This document shows, piece by piece, positions 45,533 to 56,504 of a stretch of 64,000 nt of DNA. The first letter of the stretch is position 1; the number at the start of each line of letters is the position of its first letter. Where the stretch lies: the NCBI GenBank assembly GCA_025766275.1, contig JAFKAC010000013.1, positions 372,001-436,000 on the forward strand, written 5' to 3'. Origin of the DNA: Lactarius indigo (Eukaryota; Basidiomycota; Agaricomycetes; Russulales; Russulaceae). The position numbers were made by a program, and so were the translations under genes. The notes beneath the pieces are model-generated. The model was given only the letters and a program-made list of their open reading frames with translations, had not been told where the DNA came from and did not search any database.

Positions 45533-47256
45533 TCTTACCTGTATATAAGAAATGATGTATTTAGTTATGGAATGGAACAGAGCTAGCGGAAATGACTTAC
45601 AGCCGGTCGAATGATTTGTACCAGGCAAGCCCGAGTTTTTTTTTCTGAGTCTTGAATACCGCCAAGACCTATGTTGCACATAATAAGTGGCTTGGGAATG
45701 GGACAGTAAATGGCTGTAGCAGGGGACTTACCAAGAGACATCGGGCTGGCAATTTGAGGCCATGATCCACAAGCATCCAATCTTCTGATCAAAAGTTTGA
45801 TCAGAAGACTGGCAGCTGGAGCAGCTGTGGAGCGGTCGGGAGGTTGCGTGAAAGACGTCGGCAGGTTTGGGTTGCTGCTGCTAGGATGGGGTGTTGTTGG
45901 GGCAGGCGCTGCACGCCGCGAAGTTGCACAGGAAATGAGCCCGTGCCCATGCTACAGGGTTAGAATCGACTGGAAAGTGAATAGAAACGACAAGAAAGAA
46001 AAAAAAAAAAAAAAGAATTACAACGTCGTGTTTTGCCTGCACCGGTGATCCAAGGACCTGTAATAATCCAAGTCAGAGTCGTGGCCGACTGGTATCTGTT
46101 CTTAAACAGCTCGCGAGTGGGAAAAAAGGGTCAACACAAGTGGGAAGGGGAGGAGAGAGGACGACAAACTGAGTAATGGCTCGTCGCCATCCCCTCTGCT
46201 GCTGTCGGATCTGGAAGATTCCTCTCGTCTGCTCTTGATATTCGACACTGCGATTGTCAATTGCTCGCTCCGAGTCTCCTCACTGCTCCCACCCACCTCC
46301 TCAGACAAGGTATCGACCTCGACTGTTGACCCACTAACTGGCAGCGTGGATTCGCTATGAACCCTGGGCGTGGCATCGGGCGTGGCCACCGGGGAAGATG
46401 GAGTCTCAGTGCACTTCAAAACTTGCTGCCAGGGCGGGTTAGCTCAGTGACTGAAGGATCGGCATCGATCACGATGTTGTAGCCGTGCTGGTCATTATCG
46501 CCGTTGTCGCTGTGTGTTGAATATGAGGCTGTGGGACATCTAATCGTGATCACAATGACGGACCTGGAGGGTTCAGGGGATAGCACTCAGTTGGCCAGGG
46601 AGCGTCCTCCGAAATGGCCTCCTCAAGAGGAGACCAGTTGCCCAAGATATCTGGCCCTGTAAGGATAAGAGACAGCCAAGACCGTAGGCAGAGCGACAAG
46701 GTATTGTTCTAGAGGCGGTATAGGTCGATGAGAAGGAGGGGGAACGGTTGGAAGAAGGGTCTGTGATAGAATAGCTGAGCGGGCTAGCAGCGTCCCTCCA
46801 CCAGAGACAGGTAAAAACTCACCTGCATATGGGCCACCCAACTGTACGTTTCCTACATGTCTACCCAACGTCCGACCATTGTTATCGTATCGCCTGTTTC
46901 CGTCGTCACTTCCGTCGGTATTGTGTATTGTTGAGATTGGTCAGCTAGGGATGGTGAGAGTACCTGAGGACCCACATAGGAACACCATGAAGATCCACAG
47001 AGGAGAGAAAAGACGGAGAAGATGAAGGCATCATAGGGATCCGCACAGCAGCGCACAGGAGAGAAAGACGACGACAGTCGAGGAGATCAATAGGCCTCCA
47101 CTGGCACGGACTGCCGTCATGAAGAGTATCGCCTTGGATAGACACAGCCAATGTCCAAGCACGTCGAGCATTCTACGCTTGAGAGTGCCCCAGAATCCCA
47201 GATTGCCGAGTCTTATCTAAGAGCTGAGAGACTTCATTACAGTACTGTACTTTGGT
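45533..47256. other. Right arm of Tnp2-like element, no firm gene
   Basis: A minus-strand frame at 46102-46419 is Ser/Glu-rich (SEEVGGSSEETRSEQ) and could be a terminal exon, but I found no upstream exons. Contains an A14 tract near 45999. Other frames are unconvincing. Confidence 0.35.
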
Positions 47257-47780
47257 TTGTGGGGCAGGGTTTGGACTCCAGTGCTCGGATTTGACTCAGA
47301 CTACGACAGACTCTCCGCTGAACCTCTTTTCTCATCTCTTCATCTTGTCCTCCATTTTGTTGTCTCTTTCGTCATCGCATTCCCATCACTCTCGTTGAAT
47401 ACCCTCAGTCATCCACACCCTCAGCGATCAGGTCAACTACATTCCGGACTCAGTCGCTGCATCGTCGGTCTCAAGCTTTCCACCCTAGCACCACCATCTG
47501 CCTCCCGTTCATTCATCCATCCATTCATTTCCTATTGACCTTTTCCATCTTCGTCTCTGGCCGATCGGTAGTACGTCCCTGTTTTCACCCATTCCTTTGG
47601 CCAATTTTCCTGGCTTCGCGCCCCTGGTCTCAGGCAAAGGTGCGCTCATTCTTCTTAACCGTTGATCGTTCTCTGACCATCCTTTAGTTCACATCGTCGA
47701 TTCCACCCACGCTGCTACTTTGGCCGTACATTCTTTCATTCTTTGGCACCTTCAATATCAGGATCCCTCAGACTAACCAG

Positions 47781-48264
47781 AGCAAAGGTAATCCAGAACT
47801 GATCGCCTATGCTGAGCCTCTATTCAACATCATGCCTGGCTTGGCAGAACACTTCTATCAAGGGTTGCACAATCCATCCATCCACCCCTATATGTCTGAC
47901 TTCGTGATGTGCTACATTTGCACCTATGAGAATTTCTCCGCCCACCAGTTGGCCACACTCCCTTTCAAAGTTCGCGTCATTCCTCATTCCCAACGTCAGG
48001 GTCCAGTATTCCGACAGTTCAAGAGTCACCACCAGCGTGGCAGCATCGAGTCCCTCACTTCCTTCCTTCGGCTGCAACCCTACATCTTCAACCTTGTCAA
48101 TCGACCTTCACTCGCTCACTAACCGCGGCCACTTCAAGGGCGTCTCAGAGCTGCTTGAATTAATCTATGGAAGCGAGCAGGTCAAGGTGATTCCCACGCA
48201 CAAGGTGGAAGAGGAAGAACATTGGTACTTGTGGTGGGGTAGTTACACCAAAGGGTCGCGTTGA
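47781..48264 (+). pseudogene. Hypothetical gene remnant in Tnp2-like element
   Basis: After a plausible acceptor (AACCAG/AGC) the frame reads GNPELIAYAEPLFNIMPGLAEHFYQGLHNPSIHPYMSDFV..., with credible coding character to 48122. A second frame (HFKGVSELLELIYGSEQVKVIPTHKVEEEEHWY) takes over to 48264, so an intron or frameshift lies near 48100. Unrecognised. Confidence 0.35.
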
Positions 48265-48469
48265 TTTGGATGTTGGCAGCCGTTTTTACTTAGATGGAAT
48301 ACAGTAGTGGTTCACACTGGAAATGATTTACTTCCCACATGATATTACAGTAAATGGATACACCAAGTCGTGAACATAGTCGGATTACATTGAGGCAATC
48401 ACAACTGAGCTCCATTATGTAAAAAAAAAAAAGTGCAATTTCAACAATCTCGGATCCCTAGTATTCTAA

Positions 48470-48612
48470 CTCAACCTGACTACCAAACGACTACCAAATG
48501 ACTCTGGTCTGGCCTAGTCAGACTTGTGCAAAAATTCTGACTGCCACTGGACTCGGCTTGACCTGAATTGACCCCAGCTGTCCGCATCCAGACCGCTGCT
48601 GACTCATTCAGA
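48470..48612. repeat. Right subterminal GTCA motif array
   Basis: Read inward from the right TIR, the complementary strand shows GTC, AGTCA, GGTC, GGTCAA and GAGTCC elements at about 10-bp steps. These mirror the left end, including a shared GGTAGTC motif. Confidence 0.6.
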
Positions 48613-48638
48613 CTTTTTCATTTTTACTGAGACTCACC
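48611..48638. repeat. Right terminal inverted repeat and target duplication of the Tnp2-like element
   Basis: The TIR 48611-48631 ends in TTTTTACTGAG and is followed at once by ACTCACC (48632-48638), identical to the left flank. Confidence 0.85.
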
Positions 48639-49589
48639 CCCCACGGCGCAGCAAATGCGGTGTCGAACTCATGTGACCTGCCCTCCGAACTTTGCGTGTG
48701 TCTTATAAAGCCGCGTAAATAATAGAAAATATACTCGTGTGACCAATGGGGTGCAGTCGGCTGCCTGCCCTTGTTGTTCTCATTTTTTTACAGCCTGTGT
48801 CGTGACTCGAAGAGTGGATTGACCGCCGTTACAGGGGTTGCGGTTTGTCAATTGGTCCTCATTTTTATTTTCGCTGGTGCTGGCCTCCAAATTTGAGACT
48901 CGAAGGACAGGTTCTCAATGCTTCCTGGTAAGTCTTGCTTGTTGGGAAAAGAGGGTGTTACTCCGTATAAGGGCGTGCTAATGTCATGCAGCTGGTTCCA
49001 TAACGATTGTCCCCTGCCATTTTGAGAACATAGTCGGCCATCCAAAACTTGAGAGCGGGATTCATAATTAAGTCGAGGGAGAAATTCTCAGGAAATCAGG
49101 TTATCTCACAAAATTAAGGTTATAGAATAGCTATCTTGTAACAATTGGGGTTATGGAATGGTTATCTGTGTTGCTCTGCTCGAGAGCTGTGCCATCTCGG
49201 TGGCTGAGTTACCCATTCAAACCTCGCCTATGTCCAAAAAAAGGTCACCGGGGGACAATCATTATGGAACCAGCTGTAATATGCTCAAATGGGAAGGTAC
49301 CCTCACAATCATGTGCCCGAGAAAAAAGGATCCGCTTTACTGTACAATTACTCCCGATTCTATAGTGTAACAGATCCCCATTACGCATTATAGGTGGGTG
49401 TGGAACGAAGTTAAAACAAGATGAAGCAATTGGAAAACATATGAAGAGGACATGAGGACTGGACTGGTAAGTAGATGTGTCGTGTTGACACTTCAATGGC
49501 GCAGAGTCACCAGGCATCGTCAGATCCATACATTGCACATTTCAAATCTATCCCCCAAGTAAAAGAAAAATCGGCGAGGATGAAAGAGA
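48639..49589. other. Host-like spacer right of the Tnp2-like element
   Basis: No convincing gene. AT-rich, with one inverted repeat at 48990-49275 listed separately. Confidence 0.4.
48990..49275. repeat. Inverted repeat pair, possible small MITE remnant
   Basis: AGCTGGTTCCATAA followed by (C/T)GATTGTCCCC occurs at 48990-49014 and inverted at 49251-49275, with weaker flanking homology of about 60 bp per arm. Confidence 0.45.
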
Positions 49590-49925
49590 GAATGCATGGG
49601 ATCAGTACGAGCTAACTCAATTGCATTCGCACAAAACTGTAAGAAACGAGCAATAACGAACCATCCGATTAAACGAAACAAAAAAAAGCCTGGATTTCCA
49701 TCTCGTCATACACCACCGATGTCAGGGCCCCGTTCACCCCACGCCGCCGTAGCGGAGAGCAGCGCCGTGTCATGCATGCCAACGTGGGGGACAGATCGAA
49801 TGGGTCCCCGTCACCAGAAGCCCAGCCTCGACGGGGCGACTCTGATGCTCGCGCTCCTTACTCAACACACCAGACCCGTGCAGGATGTTCATGGTCAGGA
49901 CGCTCAAAGAATGGCTCAAACCACA
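49590..49925. pseudogene. Diverged copy of the 4.30-4.65 kb segment
   Basis: Collinear with about 4300-4650 in the same orientation (shared GGATCAGTA, CACCAGAAGCC and CACCAGACCCGTGC blocks), with scattered substitutions and small indels. In the 4.4 kb frame this copy is shifted, so it looks like a decayed paralogous 3' end. Homology stops near 49925. Confidence 0.55.
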
Positions 49926-49949
49926 CATAATGATCTGCCATGACTTTCA

Positions 49950-50070
49950 TCATTCATGGGCCATCCGATGGGAAGAACCCCTCATAACTCATGGGCCAAC
50001 CGACGTCGGCCGACGCACAAAATTCTTCCGGAATTCATGGGCCACCCGACGTCGGTTCCGATGTAGGAAT
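49950..50070. repeat. Short direct repeats (CATGGGCCAnCCGA)
   Basis: Three imperfect copies containing CATGGGCC and CCGA, two of them with GACGTCGG, at the start of the repeat-rich zone. May mark or lie close to the left edge of the KDZ element. Confidence 0.4.
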
Positions 50071-50079
50071 TGCTAAAGG

Positions 50080-50640
50080 AAGTAGCAATATTTCCTTCTA
50101 TAATGGAAGAATCAGATTTCCGGGTCATTTCCCGAAACAGATGAATAAACACTCATTTATTTCCTGAAATGGAGGAATCATGACCCATGTTATTTCCTGA
50201 AATGGGAGTACCAAAACCCATTCTCAGAACATAAGATGTAACACCTGTGTTATTTCCTGAGATGGACCCATGTCATTCTCCCATTCCAGGAGAATAAAAA
50301 CCCAAATAATTTCCATAAATGGGGAAATCAAAACCCGTATCATTTCCGGAAACGGGGAAATCAAAACCCGTATCATTTCCGGAAATGGGGAAATCAAAAC
50401 CCGTATCATTTCCGGAAACAGGAAATCAAAACCCAAATAATTTCCGGAAATGGGGAATCAAAACCCTATCATTTCCGAACAGAAGAATTAACACCCGTGT
50501 CATTTTCCCGAAATGCGGAAATCAATACATGTGTTTCCTGAACAGAAATCCTAACACACATTATTTCCAGAAATGGAGGAATCAAAACTTGTGTCACTTC
50601 CAGGAGTGGAAGTCTTAGTTTTCCGTTTAACTTACCAAAA
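50080..50640. repeat. 33-bp palindrome-centred minisatellite
   Basis: Best units at 50320-50430 are 33 bp and contain CATTTCCGGAAA(C/T)GGGG; outer copies are degenerate. The centre TTTCCGGAAA is a perfect palindrome. The open frame through it is a by-product of a 33-bp (11-codon) period. Confidence 0.75.
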
Positions 50641-50833
50641 TCACCTTCAGTGGCTTTCTGGAATCCAAGAAATAACATAATAACCAACTTCCATGAGTTA
50701 TCTATGATGGAAGCATCACTTCCCTTGTAATTCCTATAATGTAGAGATTGCCTTCCATTGTGATACATGAAATAAGTGGAGTGATATCATTGATTTACAG
50801 TTTATGGGAATAGATCAGAACTAGGATACACCT

Positions 50834-53800
50834 TTACATAGTCTCTAAATGTTTTAATGGAGAAGAGGTGATTGGGATTAGTGCCTTTACAGAACTCCTA
50901 GATAGTTCCTCCCATGCATGTGCTTGGCAAGATGCATATGCTTCATGGCCAGGAAGCAGCACCTGTGCTGCCATATCCATCCTGGTCTTCCAATGCTCCA
51001 CCTTGGAATGAAAGTAAGCCGGAATCCATATGGCTTCATTATGAATACTGTGTTGTTCTTCCTTCCACCTCTCAAACTGAGCTTTTGCACGAAGCCAATG
51101 AACTCGGTTAACTGAAATATCTGTAAGCATTCATCATATGGCAATGGATGTTGGCCTACACTCATCCATCCAAGTTCCATCATGCCTTTCAGAGACCCCA
51201 AAGCTCCATATCCATGGGAGCTGTTTATTGCGTTGTCCCACCTGTGCTGCTCCAAGGATGGTTGTGCTGATGCGAAGATCTGTGGGGTGGAGGGGTGGTA
51301 ATTCCGGAAAGTCTCCGGATTCTTCCTGGACCCTGAGGTATGCATCCCGTGCCATGCAATAGTTCCGGGCATGCTCATGGACTGTGCTATCAACACCATG
51401 AACTGCAGTCCATGCACGGGTCTTTGTCTTTTGTGTACGGGCATCCCGCACTTGTGTTCGGAAGAGTGCAGACTTGAACCCTAATGCAAGGCGGATCCTG
51501 TGGATGGAATCATTTGCCTGAGCATAGCGTAGCTTAGCTTCCTTCATTGCAAGAGACTTGATACCATGGCTTGAACACCACTCCCATCCAAGGGATGATG
51601 GAAGAAGGAGGGGAATGTCCTCAACATTGGAACTTTCCATTCCTGAGCCATCAGAGGTCAGGGCTCCATGGTAATGGCGAGAAGGTCCAAGGCCAGGATT
51701 TCCGGAGCCATCTATGTCATCCACATTGTCATATTCAGCATAGTCCCCCATAGACCATACCGGAACATCATCTGTATCCTGATGATGGTGTAGGAAGGTG
51801 TCTGCCTGGTGCTCAAACATATCAATAAGCTTCTGTATACGATTGCGCTTATTCTCAAGGACTTGTGAATCTTCTATAGTGAGCTTTGATCCCTGACTCC
51901 GGAGCTGATAGCGGATTGCAAGTCTGGGTAGGTCATTATTCAATGAATTAGGAAGGATCCTTGTGGACATACTGTAATTCCTGTATCTTAAGGCCACATG
52001 AAATCCAAGATGTCTCACCCTGGATGGAATGGTCCCTGCTCTCTTCCTCAGTAAGCTGTTGCTGGATAGCAGCCCGGGATGGGGCTGGAGACATTCATCA
52101 ATTATGGGTGGATAATTTCGGATTCAGACCACACACCCTTTTCCTTCACAGTGTCATAGATATCCATGGAAGATGGGGTTTTTTGTCTCTCCTGTTGAGC
52201 ACCCTCATCATCCTTCAGCCATTGTTCAGATTTATGCTTGAAGTGTTGATTGAGTGCCTTATATGCCTTTGCACTGGCATCCAAGCCAGAGTCCAGTCGC
52301 TTCCACCGCTTTAGTAGTGATGGGACTTTCACATACAAGTGTCATTAGTGTTGTATTAACATATGGGATAGTCCGGATGGATAATACATACCAATCCTAA
52401 CCAGCTTCTTCCAGTTGGAGTAATTGATGTGGGAATCCAATACCTCCTGCCTATGGTCCAAGGACATCCCTCGGATGCTGCGAGAGATATTATTCAGGGG
52501 TGCCCACAAGGTCTCGATTATTTCTCCATCAACCTGCTTTGCTCCTGGAATGTAGCTGGGAGAAAACCTTGGCAAGCAAGAATCCTGGTGCCCATGGATA
52601 TGGAACAGTCCAATTCCCATCCGGAGTGTCAGTGAGCTTGGTAGTGAGAGTTCCGGACTGCATTTGACCCTCTCCTGGAAGTGGACTCTATATTGGCACA
52701 TGATGTCATACATGACAAGAGCCACAGGGATGTCCTCCATATTGTATGAGAGTGCTTTGCATATGCTGTAGTCCATATTGATTTGCCTATCGGAAATGGT
52801 ACATCACTTCCGGATATAGGGATTCCAAGAGAACATTCATACCTCTCTCCTTTCTGGAAATCTACCACAGATGTTGGAACAAAGAACCCATGGCAGCAGG
52901 CAGTTGCACCAATCCCTGTGACATCAAGGTGTGTCCTACTAGAATTTGCCTGTTCAATGGCTCTGTAGGTATTACATGTGCTGGGCTATAAGGCCATTAG
53001 ATAAAAGGATCCGGGTAAGGAAGACATCACATACTTGGGCTATTTCTTTTCCGCACTGGAGATGAGCCTTGTAGGAATCAGGGTTGGCCATGAATGCCAT
53101 TCCTGCTGATAATGCAACATCCTTGTCCCCGGATCTATGGCGCATGTGTTCTGCGGAAAAGTTTCCGTCCATGATAAATGTCCGGATAAGCTGGTCACTT
53201 CAATGGGGAGTATGAGTATGTGGAGATGCCAGTTCATAAATGACATACGGAGGATATAGTGTCTTCCAATCCTTAGGAAGATTGATTCCAGGCTGTAGGC
53301 ATGCAGGGCAGAATATTGCCATGGCTCCATCTGGACAGCTCTCTCCTTCCGACTGATGTCCAAGCCCACTTTCCATCCTGGCCTTGAGGTCACGCCACTG
53401 GCGAGATGCTCTCAGAAGTTGCTTGTAACGGTTCTGTAAACATTTATTAGATCTGGGTGTGGGTGGATGGGAGTGTGTGTATGTATGGATGAAGACATAC
53501 TTGCACATTGTTGGGAAACATCTTGCTTGTCATGCTTTGCAGCTTTGAATAATACTGCTGGGCTGTGGTCTTGCATTCCAGGTTATCCAGAATGAAGTCC
53601 TCCAATACTGTGAATGTGAACAATGTTTCTATTTGCCGGAATGTGGATGGAAATAGCCCGGATTGGAGAAGCTGCTCGCCAATATTGTCCATTCCTGGGC
53701 AAATGCAGAATACTACCTCCATGTCGAAGATTCCACTTCTGTCAACAACAGTGAACAGTGGATTACCAGAGTCCGCTGTCCGCACTCTGCTGGAATCACT

Positions 53801-54773
53801 GTCATTAGAATCCGGAGACATATCCAGGGAGTCAAAGAGTCTGTCAGAGATATCCGGATTAGTGGATGGGCCTTCTGGCTGTGGAGTCTCGCGAGGTGTA
53901 GGAAGTTGGCCAGAATTATCCGGAGAATCAGGACCCTCGGAAACAGATGCAAGAGATGCTGAGTGGGCACGTCTCTTCCCGGAACTCCTCTTTCTACTAG
54001 TGGAGACTGCTTGTGCAGCTCTGATTCCCTAAGGTAATATGAGCACTACAAGACATTGTAAGATATGTGTGTCCATAACTACCTCAACTGTTCGTGGACA
54101 TGGCATACCACCATGCCCAATGCACAATACAAATCCGAGGGAGTGCAGAGTTACTGGAGTGTAGTGGGTTGCATTCCATAGTAGTGGTCTGTGAAATGGG
54201 GAGTTCCTGTGAGCTTCAAGACAACAGTCCTTGCAAAACAACAGTGGTCCAAAGCAATCCGGACACTTTATTTCAGGTTTCTTGCTGCACATGGAACACT
54301 TGTCAGATTTTCCCCGACCTTCCATCTCCAGGAGAACATGGAGATATCTATCCCTGAGCTCCACCCACTGTTTCATTGGAGTCTACATCTGATCAGGATA
54401 GCTACATGATATGAATAAATGTGAGACATACAGTGGCCTGTTGGGTGGCAGTTGAGTCGGGTTGTAGCTGACCATCCTCTTCTGTATTGTGGAAGTCATA
54501 CTGTTGCTCTTCCGTGTATGGGTCCATCTGCGGGTCTTCATGGATGTGGAGAGGCCCCCCAGAACCTTTGACACTAGCTGATGGAATCTGCGGGTGTGCA
54601 TCCTTCCGGCGTGCCCGTGAAGTCTGTCCGGATCGCTCCTTCTGTGGACAGACAACGGGAACAACCTTTTCCGTTGTCCGGATTGTACCACGCTTCGATT
54701 TGGTGTGCTTGATGACGACCTCCTCGATGCCTTCAACAGTTTCAGGAATGATAACATCACGAGTGCGAGGCAT
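50834..54773 (-). CDS. KDZ transposase with N-terminal CxC2 cysteine cluster
   Basis: DNA transposase of the fungal Kyakuja-Dileera-Zisupton class. First exons: 54432-54773 (ATG at 54771-54773, basic N-terminus), 54083-54382 (CxC2-type cluster CSMCSKKPEIKCPDC...CKDCCLEAH), 53501-54028 (Ser/Pro-rich then helical FCICPGMDNIG), and one ending 5' at 53433. The catalytic region follows: MDGNFSAEHM with the first Asp near 53160, ATACCHGFFVPTSVVDFQKGER near 52850, VMYDIMCQY near 52710, and FHIHGHQDSCLPRFSPSYIPGAKQVDGEIIETLW near 52540. The C-terminal part at about 51134-52018 has LGFKSALFRTQVRDARTQKTKTRAW and ends at 50834 after VHWLRAKAQFERWKEEQ. I see no nonsense codon in the frames followed; some downstream junctions, including the last near 51130, are unresolved. 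Confidence 0.85.
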
Positions 54774-55034
54774 TTCCTGTATAGCAGTGGATAGGAAATG
54801 TGTATAGAGATGATGAAGCTGGGTGTCTTTGTATGATTTGGATGTTGTCTTAAATACCCTGTGCATACTGCAGAAATGAGTTGCGGAATATTCTACAGAT
54901 GTTCCCTTGTAGGGGATACATCAGGGATCATAAAAATCAGCGGTTCCATAGTATTCTAGGCCATCCGGAGTTCTACAATATCCGAACAATGCATACTGGA
55001 TTATCAGATGTGGGCCATTGCATCCTGCATATCA
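54774..55034. other. Intergenic, upstream of KDZ transposase
   Basis: Probable promoter region of the transposase. No clear TATA identified. Confidence 0.4.
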
Positions 55035-55559
55035 CTATTTACTAAATCCGCCAGTGGAGGCTCCTTCTACTTCCGCTTCGATATCCCTACCATGTGCCTC
55101 CACCTCTAGTACATCTGACCTATGCAGGACAGACAAGGGATCTGAACTCTGCTGGGAATCATGCTCAGACACATCTCCCCTGTTCCAAATATTGTACAAT
55201 TCCACTGCCAGAATATAGATGTTCTCAAGGTCGACACACAGACTTTGGGAAGCATTAATGAGCTCATTGAGCTGGGTAACACATGAGATCTCCGAAAGTC
55301 GGGAGTGGGGTGGAGGACATACCCTATCCAAGGAATGTTCAAGTTCCTGTGATTCTTCATCTGTGTCGGGAATATTGCAAATGATGTCGTCTCCATTGTC
55401 CGATCCATACATATCATCTTCATCAAAGGATTCCAGACCAGATGAAGCATCATCTTCTGGATCGGAAATCCCAGTATAGGTCCTGGTAAAGGTAAGATGG
55501 ACATCCTTTATGGACATATCAATATCCTTCTCCTTTGATGCCTTCTGGATGTCAGACAT
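55035..55559 (-). CDS. Small acidic hypothetical protein (174 aa)
   Basis: Single open frame starting at ATG 55557-55559. Residues about 35-85 are strongly acidic (DPEDDASSGLESFDEDD, PDTDEESQELE). A hydrophobic helical segment (LCVDLENIYILAVELYNIW) follows. Same strand as the KDZ transposase, starting about 790 bp upstream of the transposase ATG. No family recognised; an internal intron is possible. Likely an element-encoded accessory gene. Confidence 0.5.
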   Translation of the reverse strand: MSDIQKASKEKDIDMSIKDVHLTFTRTYTGISDPEDDASSGLESFDEDDMYGSDNGDDIICNIPDTDEESQELEHSLDRVCPPPHSRLSEISCVTQLNELINASQSLCVDLENIYILAVELYNIWNRGDVSEHDSQQSSDPLSVLHRSDVLEVEAHGRDIEAEVEGASTGGFSK

Positions 55560-56504
55560 GCGAGGTTAGATATGGGGTGAGGTAGTACAGGAGTGGATGG
55601 ACACAAAACTATACATGCTGTACTTAAGCAAATCCACGCTATAACCTACTGTCTAGGTAGATAATGATTAGAGATGTCACAACACACCTCATACCCCTCC
55701 AAACAGGACGCTGCCTGTCATTCCAATCATACTACACATGCCAATCCATATTCCAAAACATGGCCTACTCACATGTTTCCTGCATGCAACAGATACAGAA
55801 TATATTTCACTGGTTGAATAGTCCGAACCCTCCCACTGGGAGGTTCTGCATGTCCAGAATGTTTCAAGACCTTCCATGATCTTGCTTGTGACGTGCCCAT
55901 GACCCACATATACCCATTATCCACATATACATCCTTTGTATGGAGCGTGTATGGAGTGTGTTAGGAAGGTTATGGAAACCTCCTACAGCGCGCCTGTGAC
56001 TCCCATGTATGTGCCCAATATGGGGCATGGGCAAACTGTTTCAGGACCGTCCCGTAATGTGCCCGGAAACCTTTCCGGAACTTTCCTGTGATAGTATCCC
56101 GTGATGCATTCATGATCCACATATGCGTAGTCCATATGTGCCATGCTTGGAAAGCTTCGGAAATGTCCCAGACGTCACCGCGTCACCCGCGACACCAATA
56201 CGCATTCAAACACTGGGATAATGCTGTTGTGAGAGTGCCTGGAAACATCCAGTCACACATCCGTGACTCCTGGATACGTGCAGCAGGATCCGTGATGCAC
56301 TCGTGACCCCCAATGCGGATTCCATATTTTCCGCGCTTTGAAAGTTTCGGAAACGTCCCGGATATAACCCGCGACTCATATAAGCGACATAGAGTGCATA
56401 GGAATCAAGATAGGAATGTGAGATTCGAAGCCCTGGAAATATATGGCATACTGTACATGGGGTAATACGAGACAAAAGTAGATAGAACAAATGTTATACT
56501 ATAT
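55560..56504. repeat. Non-coding spacer with loose GTGAC / TTTCGGAAACGTCC repeats
   Basis: Between 55900 and 56420 motifs such as CGTGACTCC, TTTCGGAAACGTCCC and GGATACGTG recur irregularly. No gene supported. Confidence 0.45.

Larger units (their letters stand above)
6711..48631. mobile_element. Tnp2-like DNA transposon, interrupted by nested gypsy elements
   Basis: The left end begins CTCAGTAAAAA and the right end is its inverted complement; 20 of the first 21 positions match. The element is flanked on both sides by ACTCACC (6704-6710 and 48632-48638), a perfect 7-bp target duplication. Subterminal regions at both ends carry arrays of GTCA motifs. Inside lie a Tnp2-like transposase gene (ATG at 10335, remainder at 42185-45532), a divergent hypothetical gene (7416-10152), and weakly coding DNA at 45.5-48.4 kb. 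Removing element C (10343-42179) and its 5-bp duplication leaves about 10.1 kb. Plant CACTA/EnSpm elements that encode Tnp2 start with CACTA and duplicate 3 bp, so neither the termini nor the TSD fits that classic description. Confidence 0.8.

Noticed and set aside
46436..46520. GGTTAGCTCAGTGACTG resembling a tRNA 5' half
   Set aside because: No T-loop GGTTCRA box or closing acceptor stem at the right distance.
6711..48631. Calling the Tnp2-like element a standard CACTA transposon
   Set aside because: Ends are CTCAG, not CACTA, and the duplication is 7 bp, not 3.
50224..50618. Open frames with GKSKPVSFPE repeats
   Set aside because: By-product of a 33-bp minisatellite; palindromic units open frames on both strands.
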